Shown here in pieces: positions 12,701-23,100 of a DNA stretch of 64,000 bases. A program made the translations under genes and the position numbers. A model generated the notes under the pieces. The model saw only the letters and a program-made list of their open reading frames with translations, was not told the DNA's origin and did not search any database. The DNA is taken from positions 868,001-932,000 of the forward strand of contig NZ_CP139035.1 of assembly GCF_029854705.2 (NCBI RefSeq), written 5' to 3'. Numbering within the stretch: the first letter of the stretch is position 1; the number at the start of each line of letters is the position of its first letter. This DNA is from Akkermansia sp. N21116 (GTDB lineage Bacteria; Verrucomicrobiota; Verrucomicrobiia; Verrucomicrobiales; Akkermansiaceae).

Positions 12701-13847
12701 CCTCGAAGAAGTTGCCCGGAGCGGAGTCGCCAGAGCCGGTGCCGACCTCATCTGGCAGGCGGGCCTGCAGGAATCCGGCACCAGCCTCGACCGCGTCCTC
12801 TCAAGCATCATGGACGACGTCAAGGCGGGCAACCGCAGCGGAGCGAGCCGCAAGCTGGCCGCCGTCGCGGGCAGCACCGTCACGGGCATCCTGGCCGCGG
12901 CGAAGAGCGACCTCGCCTACCAGCAGAGCATGCTGCGCAACCGCGTAGCCGGCATGGGGCTCAACAACAACGACTACACCTACGAGAACACCCTGCCGTA
13001 CTACAACTTCTGGCTGCAGGGGACGGGGAGCTACAACCGGCTCGACGCGAGCGGCGACTACGCCGGCTACAAACTGGTCAACTGGGGAGGCACGGTGGGA
13101 GCCGACGTGAACGTCAGCAGCACCGTAACCCTCGGGGCAGCCTTCAGCGCGAACTACGGGGACCTGAGCAGCGACGGAGCCGACCGCCTCAGCGGAGACC
13201 TGGACGGGACCTACATCAGCCTGTTCGGGAAGTACCAGGGACGCAAGTGGGGCCACTCACTCATCGTCACCGGGAGCCGCTACGACGCGAGCGTCGACCG
13301 GACGGTGAACTTCGGAACGGACAGCTACACCGGCCACGGGACAAGCGACGGGACAGGCTGGGGAGTCCTCTACGAAGCGACCTGCGACATCAAGCTCAAC
13401 GACGAAGGGACGAAGATCCTCCAGCCCCTGTTCGGAGCCTCGCTGGTACACGTCGGCATGGACGACTACCGCGAGAGCGGAGCGGGGAACGCGGGATTGG
13501 ACGTCAGCGACCTGGACGCGACGACGGGGAGCGTGACGGCGGGTCTTCGCTACCTGGGCCTTGTAGGGAGCAACGTCTTCGGACGGGAGGCGCTGGGCGA
13601 GTTGCGGGTGCAAGTAGTGCAGGACATGGGAGACGACCGTGCGAGCGGCCAGGTAGGCTTGCAGGGCAACCCCGGCATCCGCCGCGAGGTGGAAGGAGCG
13701 AAGGCGGGGATGACAGGGGTCCAGTTCGGAGCGGGGCTGAGCGTTCCCGTAGGAGTGAACGGCACAATCTTTGCGGAGGCGAACACGGAACTCCGCAGCG
13801 GAGCGACCTGGGCGAGCGGCTCGCTGGGTTACCGGTACAACTTCTGA
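3750..13847 (+). CDS. Giant autotransporter adhesin-like protein 1 (3365 aa)
   Basis: Predicted type V secreted surface protein: signal peptide, very long beta-helical passenger, C-terminal outer-membrane barrel. The ATG at 3750 gives MKLRLPLSLKAV, the same start as the paralogues at 14156 and 24652; an ATG eight codons upstream (3726) would spoil the signal peptide. Passenger-associated transport repeats are visible, for example KVGKGTLVLSGENTYSGGTT near nt 4630, KAGTGTLQINKSSDYKGGTD near 6715, GESTYTGGTTLTAGTLKIG near 7520 and KTGKGSLTINGDVTIDGG near 11580. The last ~280 residues (from about nt 13000) form the autotransporter beta-barrel, with alternating strands and the terminal YRYNF whose final Phe is the usual outer-membrane assembly signal. 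Two in-frame stops follow (TGA TAG). The first ~3.5 kb is clearly AT-richer than the rest. The gene has its own terminator and a candidate invertible promoter. The ligand or function of the passenger cannot be read from the sequence. Confidence 0.93.
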   Translation: MKLRLPLSLKAVVMACMSSFCVCTSSAVTGTVTVAAGETLGAADANYTLGNSSTSASAAITESTLTLESTSTFLAQTFTTSGTNNVININISGTMSATTVKLGDWRSQTILSLKAGGELNVSGDTWLFLGGPDRALINRDSTITIEGGTANLKKLFVGRGDRWDLPGTTGFTAGTGADGEIHNYFRMTSGRLNIGSGGLTQSRQTSIHFSGGTLGVMDSDWTWEGLMLNTRGSASADAPNQTDPSIINLGGNLTVDTGATVASESTTVGDGKVITIGAQIVNDGSSAGGIIKVGKGTLVLSGENTYSGGTTISAGMLEISNVSALGNGGVTMAASTNLLSTVALDIKGTLSLANDTAISLSTSDPLKASGISYDGTSVTTLKLGGDYATGGSAVTVVQVDGHNFEGDKSHWNIVFTKRAQADFVYGNGTITVANLEYLAAGDITWNGGSAGVWEAIGNGWVKTGTSTSDVYFDGDNVTFGSEHAGNVSVVGALSPGKVSFTGGEYAFGGAGSLGGEFDIVVGGGADVTFGAGTMVRTGGNTTVTDGILVLPTNSDLGQITLGDQGVLQVGSSSSKFTTFDHQEVDGSGTLQIWGVGTLASGADKTTVKVGADFKGTLELMSGIFTWDDSLNILKTEADDTNSPKIVLNGGGVVTTGSTNYQIYNDIEVVEGGGSIRLYGNSSSTYYGTISGTGQLSRTDGGNLTIKSTSFSCGKYVHSAGTTTFDGTDINQAIAFGKDGFSASSGTINFKNTTVTSNGAFNATGRTYVNLDNTTMTHSGTWSVSANGAIQDLNLTTKSALNLTSAGTVQLNVWGWGNSHTTINIQGGSSFNLSDGVLKFGKDGYSVINLVDGEMYVKGLDFDKSNGNGNNDRKNNALIMGDPSNGYSGKDNLLVIGGDGIKNIRDQFTGGPQSGTVTSGLYEATNIQLGDGTVRASANWSTSNSSNGAASGFNNADVKIHLMSTNGTTFDTGVYTITMNHGFDGVGKLIKAGTGTLQINKSSDYKGGTDILGGIVVMGNADALANGKITFDSKSGTAQLTLIDEDGATLSHEIAVLSGTNTIYHSKEEVLLSGPVSISKGAALQIGGLAQHTISVENLQGEGEFKIINSLRDTTWGGTNPGHGKEEAKGGWDYFVFLTGDNADYSGDVSIVDTKSEPGKVYGSQLVLGNANALARSSVTLNGNSALNVQADSASIKGLSGDGWVSTYKESTAGKTYKLTLTPDKDYSFSGIIQDGNMTGLGSGKLSLEMNGTGSQELTGESTYTGGTTLTAGTLKIGKGSSLGNGGTVLFNGGTLVATDTLELAGHTVMANSGKKIQVAAADGKTMTLSGLQFAGDTNSNNITVGQAGAKGTVVLGGLASGNVLDGALSVLEGATLRLANDDDSGSVTVRHNASNGTLDAIAGTLSKAAGTLLVELDADASLSGRLEATAGTLELAGKGSSRALSLTGALAGASLNLGANVAVTVGTDAQSGTVSVGNMLALDGGSLNLSNGSVSAGGISLGTSASALALTGGELTVGASGITGSAGTLELGGGTLKSSAAWSTTHVAVLSATGSDATTIDTTGGDITLSGNLSNKSGVASVNLVKSGSGVLELGGGNASLSGSIKVTGGTLKAASSTAFGAASNEILAEGAKIDLNSQSLSNALVFSGDSTLSGTSAGYAGAVHAKSGTLTLSDASAVLKDVRVSAGATLKGASLTTGGTLTLDLSDMLTRDNSPYVQLTGACNSLDSLVLENFQQTESGHAGDYALLSQSAPLPETFTWSHESVSTDAYYYKLISASEGGTPTLYLQLARIGEWVWASGADGYGTSVEWSDATGGTKTQWSHDSEFATGPDAQKLLFSNAAVNRNITIIGTVKPWSVTVNNDTGKDYVFNGDTSAGISDNGTVNGVLTKSGEGNLTIGSDLRNTYTGGTLLQGGTILVRSGSVTDGSGNIEYGSLGKGELLFQGGTLSAKGEVSFANAFRADEDSAIRLKTEDASSVLTVGGSLAPYALDIQGDGRVQVTELGSGDILAGDLTVGADAVLALYNAASQTSVTLSGKLSGVAGTLEKTSGTLVLNLLNEGDTFGGTLKADALTVSAVGSMATDKSLGLSGTMSASGLILSDGAELKLLSNGELAVDGTISVNSDSGLTLAGGTLTLGNASGVATDDVLSDSQGTVTLGNGTLTAATGSSGWTASHDMTLSGTGENGTLVSLGDGQTVTLGGVLNGSGLLTKQGGGTLVLGNGGNTVSGEIALKEGRLELVDGASLGTSHVTVSGGTLELNGMASSGSSLTVRGGALSGASNYAPAGGVTVELTGQATPVVLGGLNGSALTSIHLGAGASSGGLDYGSSITGLTGNISISGATDEGGVSTPNVLLTAGSGNALIGGSSGSAQSLISFETPGTSHQVYLGDMQINLTDGLLEELHDLRAEGTTILLQLTDGALAVTDPLTRTANGISDAAHAWLSSIRFNPVLEYLGYAVQRNLDADALQANLDAGRLAVTAGGEIYYATDAALDGNAQHRVDLTKEATSQDPSTTHYVYFDAYKMVMINADLNVVMSGAPGDASTLGLHVENLSGGLNSATGERYTLEFENNLGTDSVARVELVNGSYEGRNLDTVYEGNLKAGIVDFVKTGKGSLTINGDVTIDGGIETREGTLVLNGHNSLESLTAGTGDGLTVIGGETLVKGVYGQGGTLELRGVDSRLVVTGSDTMDLATHITGDGTFSMAYGTLRLVDGGDFSGNSTLELQSGSVLDVAGGNDVTVGLLTGAGIVRFNGTGSTLTVKSDRDSNLSIAFEGRGTLAKEGLGTQTLGVASKDLSLAVREGTLVLAAPSGSYDRVTVGTGNGNAALRLAEDTLVNSLTVTGGSRLDLRGGESSGEIRPGILSCAGNVDLQSGSTLDLVLPNPIASIDADGHIALGDGVTLNLVNGSRDGSWKPSDTDSLELMAAHDGFLDASGNTLGFGSSLTTWTVNMEQSLGLFYTGANLHVSDDGRRLLADLSVSSGNLLEEVARSGVARAGADLIWQAGLQESGTSLDRVLSSIMDDVKAGNRSGASRKLAAVAGSTVTGILAAAKSDLAYQQSMLRNRVAGMGLNNNDYTYENTLPYYNFWLQGTGSYNRLDASGDYAGYKLVNWGGTVGADVNVSSTVTLGAAFSANYGDLSSDGADRLSGDLDGTYISLFGKYQGRKWGHSLIVTGSRYDASVDRTVNFGTDSYTGHGTSDGTGWGVLYEATCDIKLNDEGTKILQPLFGASLVHVGMDDYRESGAGNAGLDVSDLDATTGSVTAGLRYLGLVGSNVFGREALGELRVQVVQDMGDDRASGQVGLQGNPGIRREVEGAKAGMTGVQFGAGLSVPVGVNGTIFAEANTELRSGATWASGSLGYRYNF

Positions 13848-13874
13848 TAGGAAGTCGGAAGACAAGAAAAACAG

Positions 13875-13915
13875 GAGTCCGTCTTTCCCGAAAGGGAGAG
13901 GCGGGCTCTTTCTAT
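13875..13915 (+). terminator. Rho-independent terminator of autotransporter gene 1
   Basis: A 15-bp stem (13875-13889 with 13894-13908, including G-U pairs) closed by a GAAA tetraloop, followed by a short T-rich run. It starts 28 nt after the stop codon and separates gene 1 from gene 2. Confidence 0.8.
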
Positions 13916-13966
13916 GTGGAGGTAGAAGAATTTATAATCCATCCTTTTGCAAGACAAGGAGATATG

Positions 13967-14118
13967 GCGGTTTGGCAATCCGTTATCAAGGCCAAATTTC
14001 TCGCAGAAAATAGCCTCAATGTATGTTTCTACAATAAGTGTTTATTCTTTTTGTTATTGTATTATTAACTATTTATAATAAACGATTTATTGTTGCTCAT
14101 AACGGATTGCCAAACTGC
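13967..14118. promoter_or_regulatory. Candidate invertible promoter element 2 (upstream of autotransporter gene 2)
   Basis: 20-bp inverted repeat with one mismatch: GCGGTTTGGCAATCCGTTAT at 13967-13986 and ATAACGGATTGCCAAACTGC at 14099-14118, enclosing 112 bp (13987-14098). Core dyads are at 13968-13982 (central GGC) and 14103-14117 (central GCC). The gene-distal inner flank reads CCGTTATCAAG on the plus strand, so this element is in the opposite orientation to elements 1 and 3. A near-consensus promoter inside points at the gene. The right arm ends 37 nt before the ATG at 14156, the same distance as in element 1. Inferred state in this assembly: ON. Confidence 0.78.
14051..14079 (+). promoter_or_regulatory. 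Sigma70-type promoter inside invertible element 2, facing gene 2
   Basis: TTGTTA at 14051-14056, 17-bp spacer, TATAAT at 14074-14079. Expected transcription start is near 14086, just inside the right arm, giving a leader of about 70 nt. Inversion of the element would turn this promoter away from the gene. It is the clearest promoter of the four elements. Confidence 0.65.
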
Positions 14119-14122
14119 TACG

Positions 14123-14151
14123 AAAGAGAAAAATATTACCGTATTCTCTTT
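14123..14151 (+). promoter_or_regulatory. 5'-leader hairpin upstream of autotransporter gene 2
   Basis: AAAGAGAA at 14123-14130 pairs perfectly with TTCTCTTT at 14144-14151, with a 13-nt loop, 4 nt before the ATG. It corresponds to the leader hairpins of genes 1 and 3. No Shine-Dalgarno sequence is visible. A role in translation control is inference. Confidence 0.4.
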
Positions 14152-14155
14152 TGCG

Positions 14156-17100
14156 ATGAAACTCAGACTACCTCTCCTGTTGGCAGCGGCCGTTATGGCT
14201 TGCTATTCTCATGTTTCTCTCTCTGCTGACACTGCCAATGGTTTCAGTATCAATTTTTATTCCATTGGAGGTGCTACTTTGAGCGGTGACGACTTGGTAG
14301 GCATGGAAGGAGTGGAAACAGCAGCGAAATACTGGAATAATATTTCACCGACGGAAGCCAACAAAGCTTACGGTGTGACTCTAAATAATCTGGGGCAGGA
14401 GATGAGCGGAATTACCGTCACATCGACTCGGGCGGTCAATGACTGGCATCCCGGTCGGACGACAACTCAGACAGACAAGCTTCTCTCAAGCTATATTGAT
14501 GCATCGGCAGGGAATTCCTACTCCGTGTCCATAGCCGGAGTTCCTTATTTGTCCTCGACACTCTACTTAATCATGTCCGGCGACGGAGGGAAGTTCACCG
14601 CCATGAATGTCAATGGAACCAACTGGACTTATAAAGACGGAGCAATGGCCGAGGGAACCGAAGCTTGGGGAAATCGCGGTGCCAATCAAGGAACTTTGAC
14701 ATTGGGAACCAATGTCCTGCAGATCGATGACATTATCGGGGGCAATATTTCCATTTCTAATGTACTTAGCTCTGGGCGAGGGACGATTGCGGGGATACAG
14801 GTTGTCGATACATATGAGGGAACTTATTTGTATCGGACGCTTGATTCCACGGGGGGGGCGTGGTCCGATGCTCTATGGTCTGAGACGGATGGTACAGCCG
14901 GTACTCTTGCCTGGGGAGGAGCGGGGAATGGAGCCGTTCTCAAGGCAGACGCAGGCGGATCGACATTGACTTTGTCCGGGACGGTCGTATCGGACGGCGT
15001 TATCCTTCAATCCGGGAAATTGATTCTTTCCGGAGGAACGCTTAATATGACGGGACCGGCTGCGTTTGTGACGGGGCCGTCAAGCACGATCAAATTTGAT
15101 GGAACCACCGTTACGTCAAGTGGCACATTGGTCTTGTCGGGAACCGGCACATACGAGATTTCGGATTTATCGTATCTTCCTCTTTCCGTGAATTTAACGG
15201 GAGGTACTCTCAATGTTTCGGGAGATACGACAGTAGGGGATGGAAGAAATATATGGATTGGAAGTAATGCTACTTTCGATGCTCAATCAGTAACTATTTC
15301 ATCGGGTGGTTCCGTAAGTGTTGCAAATGTGGGTACTTTCAAGGCTACCTCACTCACCATTGAACAGGGGGGAACCGTATCCATCAATCAGAGTTTCTCT
15401 GATGCTCTGAAAGTAGATTCCTTTTCAGGGAATGGCGAACTTGTTTTGGCGACAGCCATGGGATTTAACAAAGATACTCTTCCCGGGGTGCATGAGTTTT
15501 TGAAGGATTTCAGTGGGACTTTGACTTTGGGTGCCCCTGCGGAATATTTTTTCAATTACAGTGGTGCGGATATGGATTCGAACCTCACTCTTGGGAAAGA
15601 TGGTATGACGATCCATGTTACAAAGGGAGCTACGTTCAGGATCAACCATAAAACTGCCGGATCAAATACTTTCGGTAATAAGTTTATTCTTGATGCCGGT
15701 AGTACGTTCCGCAAAGAAGACGGTAGGCCTTTGATCTTTTCCGGAGATATCTTGATGAATGGGAATGACACAGAATCTATCAATCTCATGGGGTATTGGG
15801 GTGGTCCCAAGGAAACGAGATTCACAGGAAAGATTTCCGGGCAGGGCAAAGTTCAAATATATGATAACTGGGCTAGTGAGAAATTTAGTCTGTATAATCC
15901 TGAAAATGATTTTTCAGGATTATGGCAAATCGCAACCTCCAGTGGTAAAGAGATTACTCTGGAATTGAGTGCGGACGCAATGTCCAAAGCGTCTGTGGAA
16001 ATTGGAGGAAAGGGAGAACTGTATATCAATACGGCAAACGCTTCCGTCATCGGATTGTCCGGGACTGATCCCGCCGGAAAAATAACGAGTGCTACTGCTG
16101 GCAATACCTTGGCGATTCAGTCCGGTAGTTATGCCGGCAGCATCGGCAACAATCTGAATTTGAACAAAACAGGAACAGACGCATTGACGTTGTCCGGCGA
16201 TTTGAGCGCTTTCAATGGTTCCATGACTGTTTCCTCCGGTGATTTGACCCTGACCAACTATACGGGTAGTGGGAAATTAGTTGTGGATGGGGGCAAGCTG
16301 GTATTGGGAGGAACCGGCGAGTTGAACCAGTCTTCTACCGTTGCCGCCGGTGCAACGCTGGTGATCAACGATGGGACACGGAAGCTTTATATCAGCAACA
16401 ATAAAACATTCGACTCGGGAACCATCGAAATCAAGGAAGGAGCTATGTTCCGCACGACGTCACTGTGGAAACATCACCTGACTTTTGGTACGGAGTCAAC
16501 TTTAAAGGGAGCCGGAACCTTCCGTTTTGACGTCCCGGAAACACAAGGCCAAACTGATGGTTTCCGCAATCTGACTCTCCAGGGAAGTACGTCCGGATTT
16601 ACGGGTACTTTGGAATTGCTCGCAAGCGACTGGGATGAAAACCAAAAAGCCTATCGTACCCGACTTTATCTGGATTCTGCCGATGGCGTCTTTGGAGGAA
16701 TTATCAAAACCGTTGGTATTAGTAAAACGAGCGGAGGCGATAGCAGCGTCATCGACGAAAACGTCACCCCCAATCCCGTGCAGATCATCGTGCAAAAAAA
16801 CATGAGCGTCGGAGGCTTTGAAGGGAAAGGCGGGCAAATTACAAGCGACCAGACATCAGGTATCGACTTGACGGTCGGCAACGGGGATGACCATGTGTTC
16901 GGCGGCTCGGTCGGCGCCAATGTGAATGTGATCAAAGTAGGTGCGGGGTCCCAGACATTTAGCGGTGACATGTCCTCCTTCAACGGCACATGGGAAGCCG
17001 GGAATGGAATTTTGGATCTGAGCGAAGCAAGGAATCTGAGTAATGGTCTCGCCTCTTATAAACTGAGTGGCGGTGAGCTGCGGGCCTCTTTCGATCTTTT

Positions 17101-20100
17101 AGCCGGATCAACCCTTTCGACGACGGGTGTGTCCGCTGGTTCTTTGACAGGAAATATGACACTTGCCGGAGGAACGGTGGTCGTTCTGAACGATACAAGT
17201 GCTCCGCAATATGTCATTCATGGGGATTTGACCCTGGGTGCGGGGGACGGTACGAAGCTTGTTCTCGATTTGACGGATCTCGCGTCTTTGGAGGCGAGAG
17301 CGACTCCCTACGAATTCAAATTGTTCCAGAGCGACAATGCTCCTGTTTCGTTGACATTGAACGATATTGAGACGGTAGGCTTAATCGTCGACAGTTCATC
17401 CCGCGATTCTTTGACGTTTGGCACGGATACGTCTTCCGGAAATATCGTTACCATGGCATTGACGAAGGCTGAAACCGTTACCCTGACATGGAATGGAAGC
17501 GGCAGCCTTTGGGAAACCAAAAACGATGCTTCTTCGTGGAAGGCGGATGATGCTTCAGTTGACACGAGCTTTCATACCGGGGACAGAATTGTCTTTGCGG
17601 AAACAGACGGCAATACCACGGTAACGATTACGGGAACAGTCAAACCCCAGAGCATGAGTGTGACAGGTGGAGATTACATCTTCAATGCCGGTACGGACGG
17701 AACTATTGCGGGCAGCAGCGCTCTGACAATGACCGGAGGCAGTCTCACCATGAACCTTGCCAATGCCGGATGGGATGGCGCCATCGACGTTACGGACAGT
17801 GAATTGAAATTTGGAGAACAATCCCTGGGAACAGGCCGGATTACTCTGCACGATGGGGCTGTCCTGACATGGCTTGCCGGAAATGGGGAGGATATTTCTT
17901 CACGTCTTGCCTGGGAAGAGGATGCCGCTATTTCCCTGGGTGTTGCCGGAGAAAGCGATGAGGTTACATTCGGAACGTCGGCGGCTCATGCTGCCCATAT
18001 CACTAAACTTGGGGATGGTACTCTGACGCTGAATGCCGCCGGGCGTTTGTCCGGAACAATCGCGGTGGGGACAACGGAAAAAGCGGGAGGAACTCTGAAA
18101 TTGTCGGGAGGAGGAAGCGGAGGAGGAGCGTTCAAGGGTGACATTTCTGTCATCAACGGTACTCTCCTGATGGCGGCCGTAGATGTGACCGGCTGGAATT
18201 CCAATAATGCGTTGAATACATCCGGTATCCGGGTGGAGGAACAAGGCCGAGTTCAGGTAGACGCACGACAAACGTTTTTCAAGTTGCTTCTGACTCTGAA
18301 AGGAGGCACTGTGACCGGAACTGCAGGCTTTGATCTGTTTGGAAATGGGGCCAGCGTTGTGACGGAAGCGTCGGACCGGCAAGCGGAAATCACTACTGCT
18401 ATCGGGCTTCGCCAGAATGATACTGTATTTAACATTGCGGATGGGGCATCGGCCGTCGATCTCCTCGTATCGGGAACAATTAAAAACAACGTAGATGCCA
18501 ATGCGGCAGGTAATCACAACTTCATCAAGCAGGGTGACGGGTATTTGAAAATTACCGGATCTTACGACGCAACGGGTTCCGTGACCGTGCAGCAGGGGAC
18601 GCTGGAGTTCAATTCTGGAAGTGATGTGAAGGCATCCGGTCTGTCGATTGGAGGAGAAGCGGTGATCCTCATGAATGGAATGGCTGCAAACGGTTCTTCC
18701 TACGGCGGTGCCCTTTCCGGCTACGATGGCAGCGCCGGCACATTGGAAGTTGCCGCCGGCAGGAAACTTTCCCTGACGGGGAACAGCGCTTCGTTTGGCG
18801 GTACTTTGCAGCTTGATGAAAATTCATCTCTTGTCCTGACAGGCAATATGGGGGCTGCCGACTTGTGCGGTAGCGGCTCCATTGTGGTCAACGGCGGCGA
18901 AACGGTCATTTCCGGCGGGAATGACGGTGCTTCGCTTTTCGGTGGAACGGTGTCCATCACGGGCGGTACTCTCCGTGCCGGTTCGGATACGGGCCTGGGT
19001 GCCAATGATATCACCCTTACGGGAGGTACGCTGGACATCAACGGCAAGTCGCTTGCCAACCGTATCGTTGTCTCGGGCGGCATCATGACCGGGACGGACA
19101 ATTCGTCGGTCGGAGATGTCGTGGTTAGCAAGAACTTCTCCATGGCGGGGTCGCTCTCCGCTGCCTCTCTGGCTATTGATTCCGGCGTCACGGTGTCGTC
19201 CGCCAATCTGACATCGCGCGGCAACATGACTATGGGCCGCGGAGCCTTGCTCTCTACGACCGGTACATTGACGCTGACGGGAGGCACTTCCCTCAACCTG
19301 ACAGCCCTTAACCTGACGCGCGACGATGCTTCCATTGCGGTCATCGGCACCCTCGCCGTTACCGGAGACTCTCCCGTTTCCATCAATTTGGGAGACGACT
19401 TCATGTCGAACCAGATTAGCGAAGGCAACTACACGATTCTGAGCGCTACGGGAGGACTTGATCTCAGCCAATTCGAGGCCGGTACCTCACTGGACGGAAC
19501 TCTTTGGAGCGAAATCTCTGACGTGTATCAATTCGAACTGGCCCTTTCCGATGATCGTACCAGCCTCTTCCTTCACGCCAGCATTGACAACAACAAGGCA
19601 TGGCAATGGATCGGCGTTCCTTCCGGTACATGGTCGAACGGCTCCGCCCTGGAATGGAAGGACAAGGATACCGGCCCCGAAGGCAAAGCCGTCTTCTTCG
19701 GCGCGGAAACTCCTCAGGATCAAACCGTGCAAATTGACGAATCCGGAGTCAACCCCATCTTTGTCCAGATTCAGTCGAATGCCGCCTACACCTTCACTGG
19801 TGGTGCCATCTCCGACTATACAGGCAACGGCAACACCAAACCTACTTCTCTGATGATGGCCGGCACGGGGATCGCCGTCTTCCGGAATGCCAATACCTTC
19901 ACCGGAGACATTACCCTGACTAAGGGGACCCTCGTCATGCAGAATGCCGCAGCTCTGGGCAACGGAGGAACGATTTTCTTCAATGACGGAACGCTGGAAT
20001 TCGGTGCCGGTTCCACTGACGTTTCCTCCCGGTTTGCCGTCAACAACGGCAAAGACCTCAAACTGGCCGTCTCGCAGGATGTCGATATTGCCCTTTCCGG

Positions 20101-23100
20101 TCTTTCCGACGATTTGACCGGCAAGACCGATCTCCTTCTGGAAAAATCCGGAGCCGGCAACCTGTCGCTCACGCAGAACTTCGCCGGAAGCATCCACATC
20201 ACCGACGCCTCGACGGAAGAAGCGGGCATCCGTATCCGGCGCTCGGACTCCGGAGGTTCCCTGACCCTCCAGGGGGCGGCCTACCATTCGGTGGAAGTCG
20301 ACGCCCTCGACACTCTCATCATCGACGGGCAAACGGACGATACCGTCACCCTGGACGTTCCGACTCTGGGGACAGGTTCCGTCCTCCTCCGGAACGGCAA
20401 GACACTCGTCCTTGCCTCGGACGGAGCCCTGACCAACAAACTGGAACTGTGTGACGGTTCCTCCCTCAGTCTGGCCGGCGGTGAAAATACTCTCTCCGGA
20501 GATATCTCTGTTAAGACATCCGATGGGCAGGCTGCCATCCATGCCAACGGTTCTCTGGTTGCGCTTTCGGGTACGATCCGCGGAGTCTCTCCCGCCCTGC
20601 GTTCCATCACGTTCTCCGACAATTTGCTGCTCGACGACGGAACGTTCGACTTTTCTGCAGGTACCGTGGAAGACAGCGTCCATCTGATCCTCGGCAACGG
20701 AACGGACGCCGCTGCAATCGACCTGGGCACCGACGAGGACAAGTCCTTGCGCATTGCCGGCCTTACGGCAAACGAAGCCTCATCTGTTTCCGGTATCGAA
20801 GGGCAGAAGTTGGAACTGGTCGATGCCGAACTGAAAGGATCCCTTTTGGGAGGTTTTACCGTTAACGTTGCGGGTGACGACGCCCTTCCGGGTGCCTCTG
20901 TCATCCTTCAAGACGGATTCTCTGCCGAAAGCGGCATTTCCTTCCTCGTCTCCGGAGGGACGCTGGACCTCGGCAACCTGTCCCTCCAAAACGCCATCAC
21001 CGTTACGTCAGGAACTCTCGCCCAGGCTTCCAACTGGGACGGCGGGAGCGAAGTCACTGTCGATACTTCGGCCGGAGCTTCCGACATCGTCCTGGGAGGG
21101 CTCAAGGCCAGTGCTCTCACCCATGTGACGACCGGAGCCGGAACAACAGTTTCCGACATCGGTCACGGTACTGTAGCCCTCGCCACCGCCAGGCTCACGC
21201 TGGATACTCCGAACACTCTTACCTACAAGCCCTCAACAGGTTCCCTGACTGGCGACGGTATTGCCGTCCTCAAGTTCGGAACGACCCCGGACGGAGCCGA
21301 AGACGGAGACGCCATTTCCCTGCGGGACGGAACCAGGATGATTATTTCCTTGGGCGACGATCTCAAGGATAATGTATTGGAGAACTTCTCCTTCTCCTTC
21401 GACAAGGACGAACTCCTGCCCGATTACGCCGAACCGGGGGATAAAGTCAACAGTCTCCTCTTCACGATCACCAACGGTATTCTCGACTTCGACGCAAGCC
21501 GTGTCGACTTCGATCCTCTCCTCAAAATCTGGGGACTGAAGATAGCCGGAATTGAGGGAGGATCCATCATCGCCAACGGCAACCTTTCCGTCTGGCAAGC
21601 CTCCAAGGAAGGTAACGTCACCGGGTACGACGACCTCGTCGACTACCGCGCCGTCTACGTCAACAGGGACATGAGCATCACCCTGCCCGGCAGCGACTCG
21701 GAACCCCTCACCGTCAAATACCTCAGCGGACAGAAGGGAACCACCCTCGCCATCGACAGCGACGGGACGGGCACCGCCCGCGTCCGCTTCTACAACGACC
21801 GCGACAAGGACGGGGAACTCGTCGACTCCGTCCTCGCCGGCAACCTCACCGCCGGGGAACACACCGCCCTCTCCAAAACCGGGGAAGCCACCCTCACCAT
21901 CGGGGGCACCGCCACCCTCGGCGGCAGCCTCACCGTCGAAGAAGGCGGCATCGCCCTGACCCGCGTCGGAGCCGCCCACTCCATCGCCGCCCTCTCCATC
22001 GGCCGGGACGGTACCCTTGCCCTCACAGGCGCCAAGTCCGTCCTCGAAGCCGGCGCCCTGGACGAAGCCTCCGGCTCCATCCTCCTGGGCGGAGACTCCA
22101 CCCTGAAACTCGTCTCCGGCGCCGCCATCGCCGGCACCGTCAAGGCCCTCGGCGGCGCGGCGGGATCGGGCATCCTCGAACTCGGGGCGGGCACCACCAC
22201 CTTCACCGCCGCGGGAGCCCTCGACGGCATCGCCCTGGTCACCGGGGAAGCCACCCGCCTCGTCCTCGACACCCCGGACACCTCCGCCACCCTCACCGCC
22301 TGGAACGGCCTGGGCACCCTCGCCGGGGAAGGAAGCCTCACCCTCACCGGGAAAGCCTCCTACGCCGGCACCCTCGCCGACTTCGGCGGCACCCTCGCCG
22401 CCTCCGGCAGGGACGCCTCCCTCACCCTCGCGGGCACCGGCAGCAAGGCGGCCGCCCTCGCCGCCTCCGGAGGGGGCTCCCTCACCCTCGACTACACCTC
22501 CGGGGACGCCACCTACTCCGGCCTCACCCTCACGGGCGGCTCCACGGCCACCCTCATCGCTGGCAACGGGGACGGGACCAACAACACCCTCACCCTGCGC
22601 CGGGGAGGCACCGTCAGCGGAGACTCCACCCTCGGCTTCATCCTCAACACCGAAGCCTCCGGCAGCCTCTCCTCCACGAGCCCCCTCGTCACCACCGGAG
22701 GCAGGGAAACCCTCGACATCGCCGAGGGAGCCACCGTCCGCCTCGCGGCCGGAGACGGCCAGGAAGTCATCCACGGCACCATGCCCCTGCAAATCGCCCT
22801 GGCCTCCAAAGTCAGCCAGCAGGGAGGCATCAACCTCGTCTTCGACGAACTCTTCGGCAAATACTTCGACCCGTCGCAGTCCCGCGTCGAAACCGTCGAG
22901 GGCACCATGATCCTCACCACCGCCGCCAACCGCAACGGCTTCTACGTCCACCAGGCGCAGAGCGAGACGGCCCGCAGCGGCGGAGCCCTCATGGACAACG
23001 CCCTGGTCACCGTCAACCCGCAGACCACCGACAGGGACAGCACCCTCGCCGCCCTCCTCAACGCCGTGGACGCCTCCATCAAGGCCCACGACCGTGCCGG

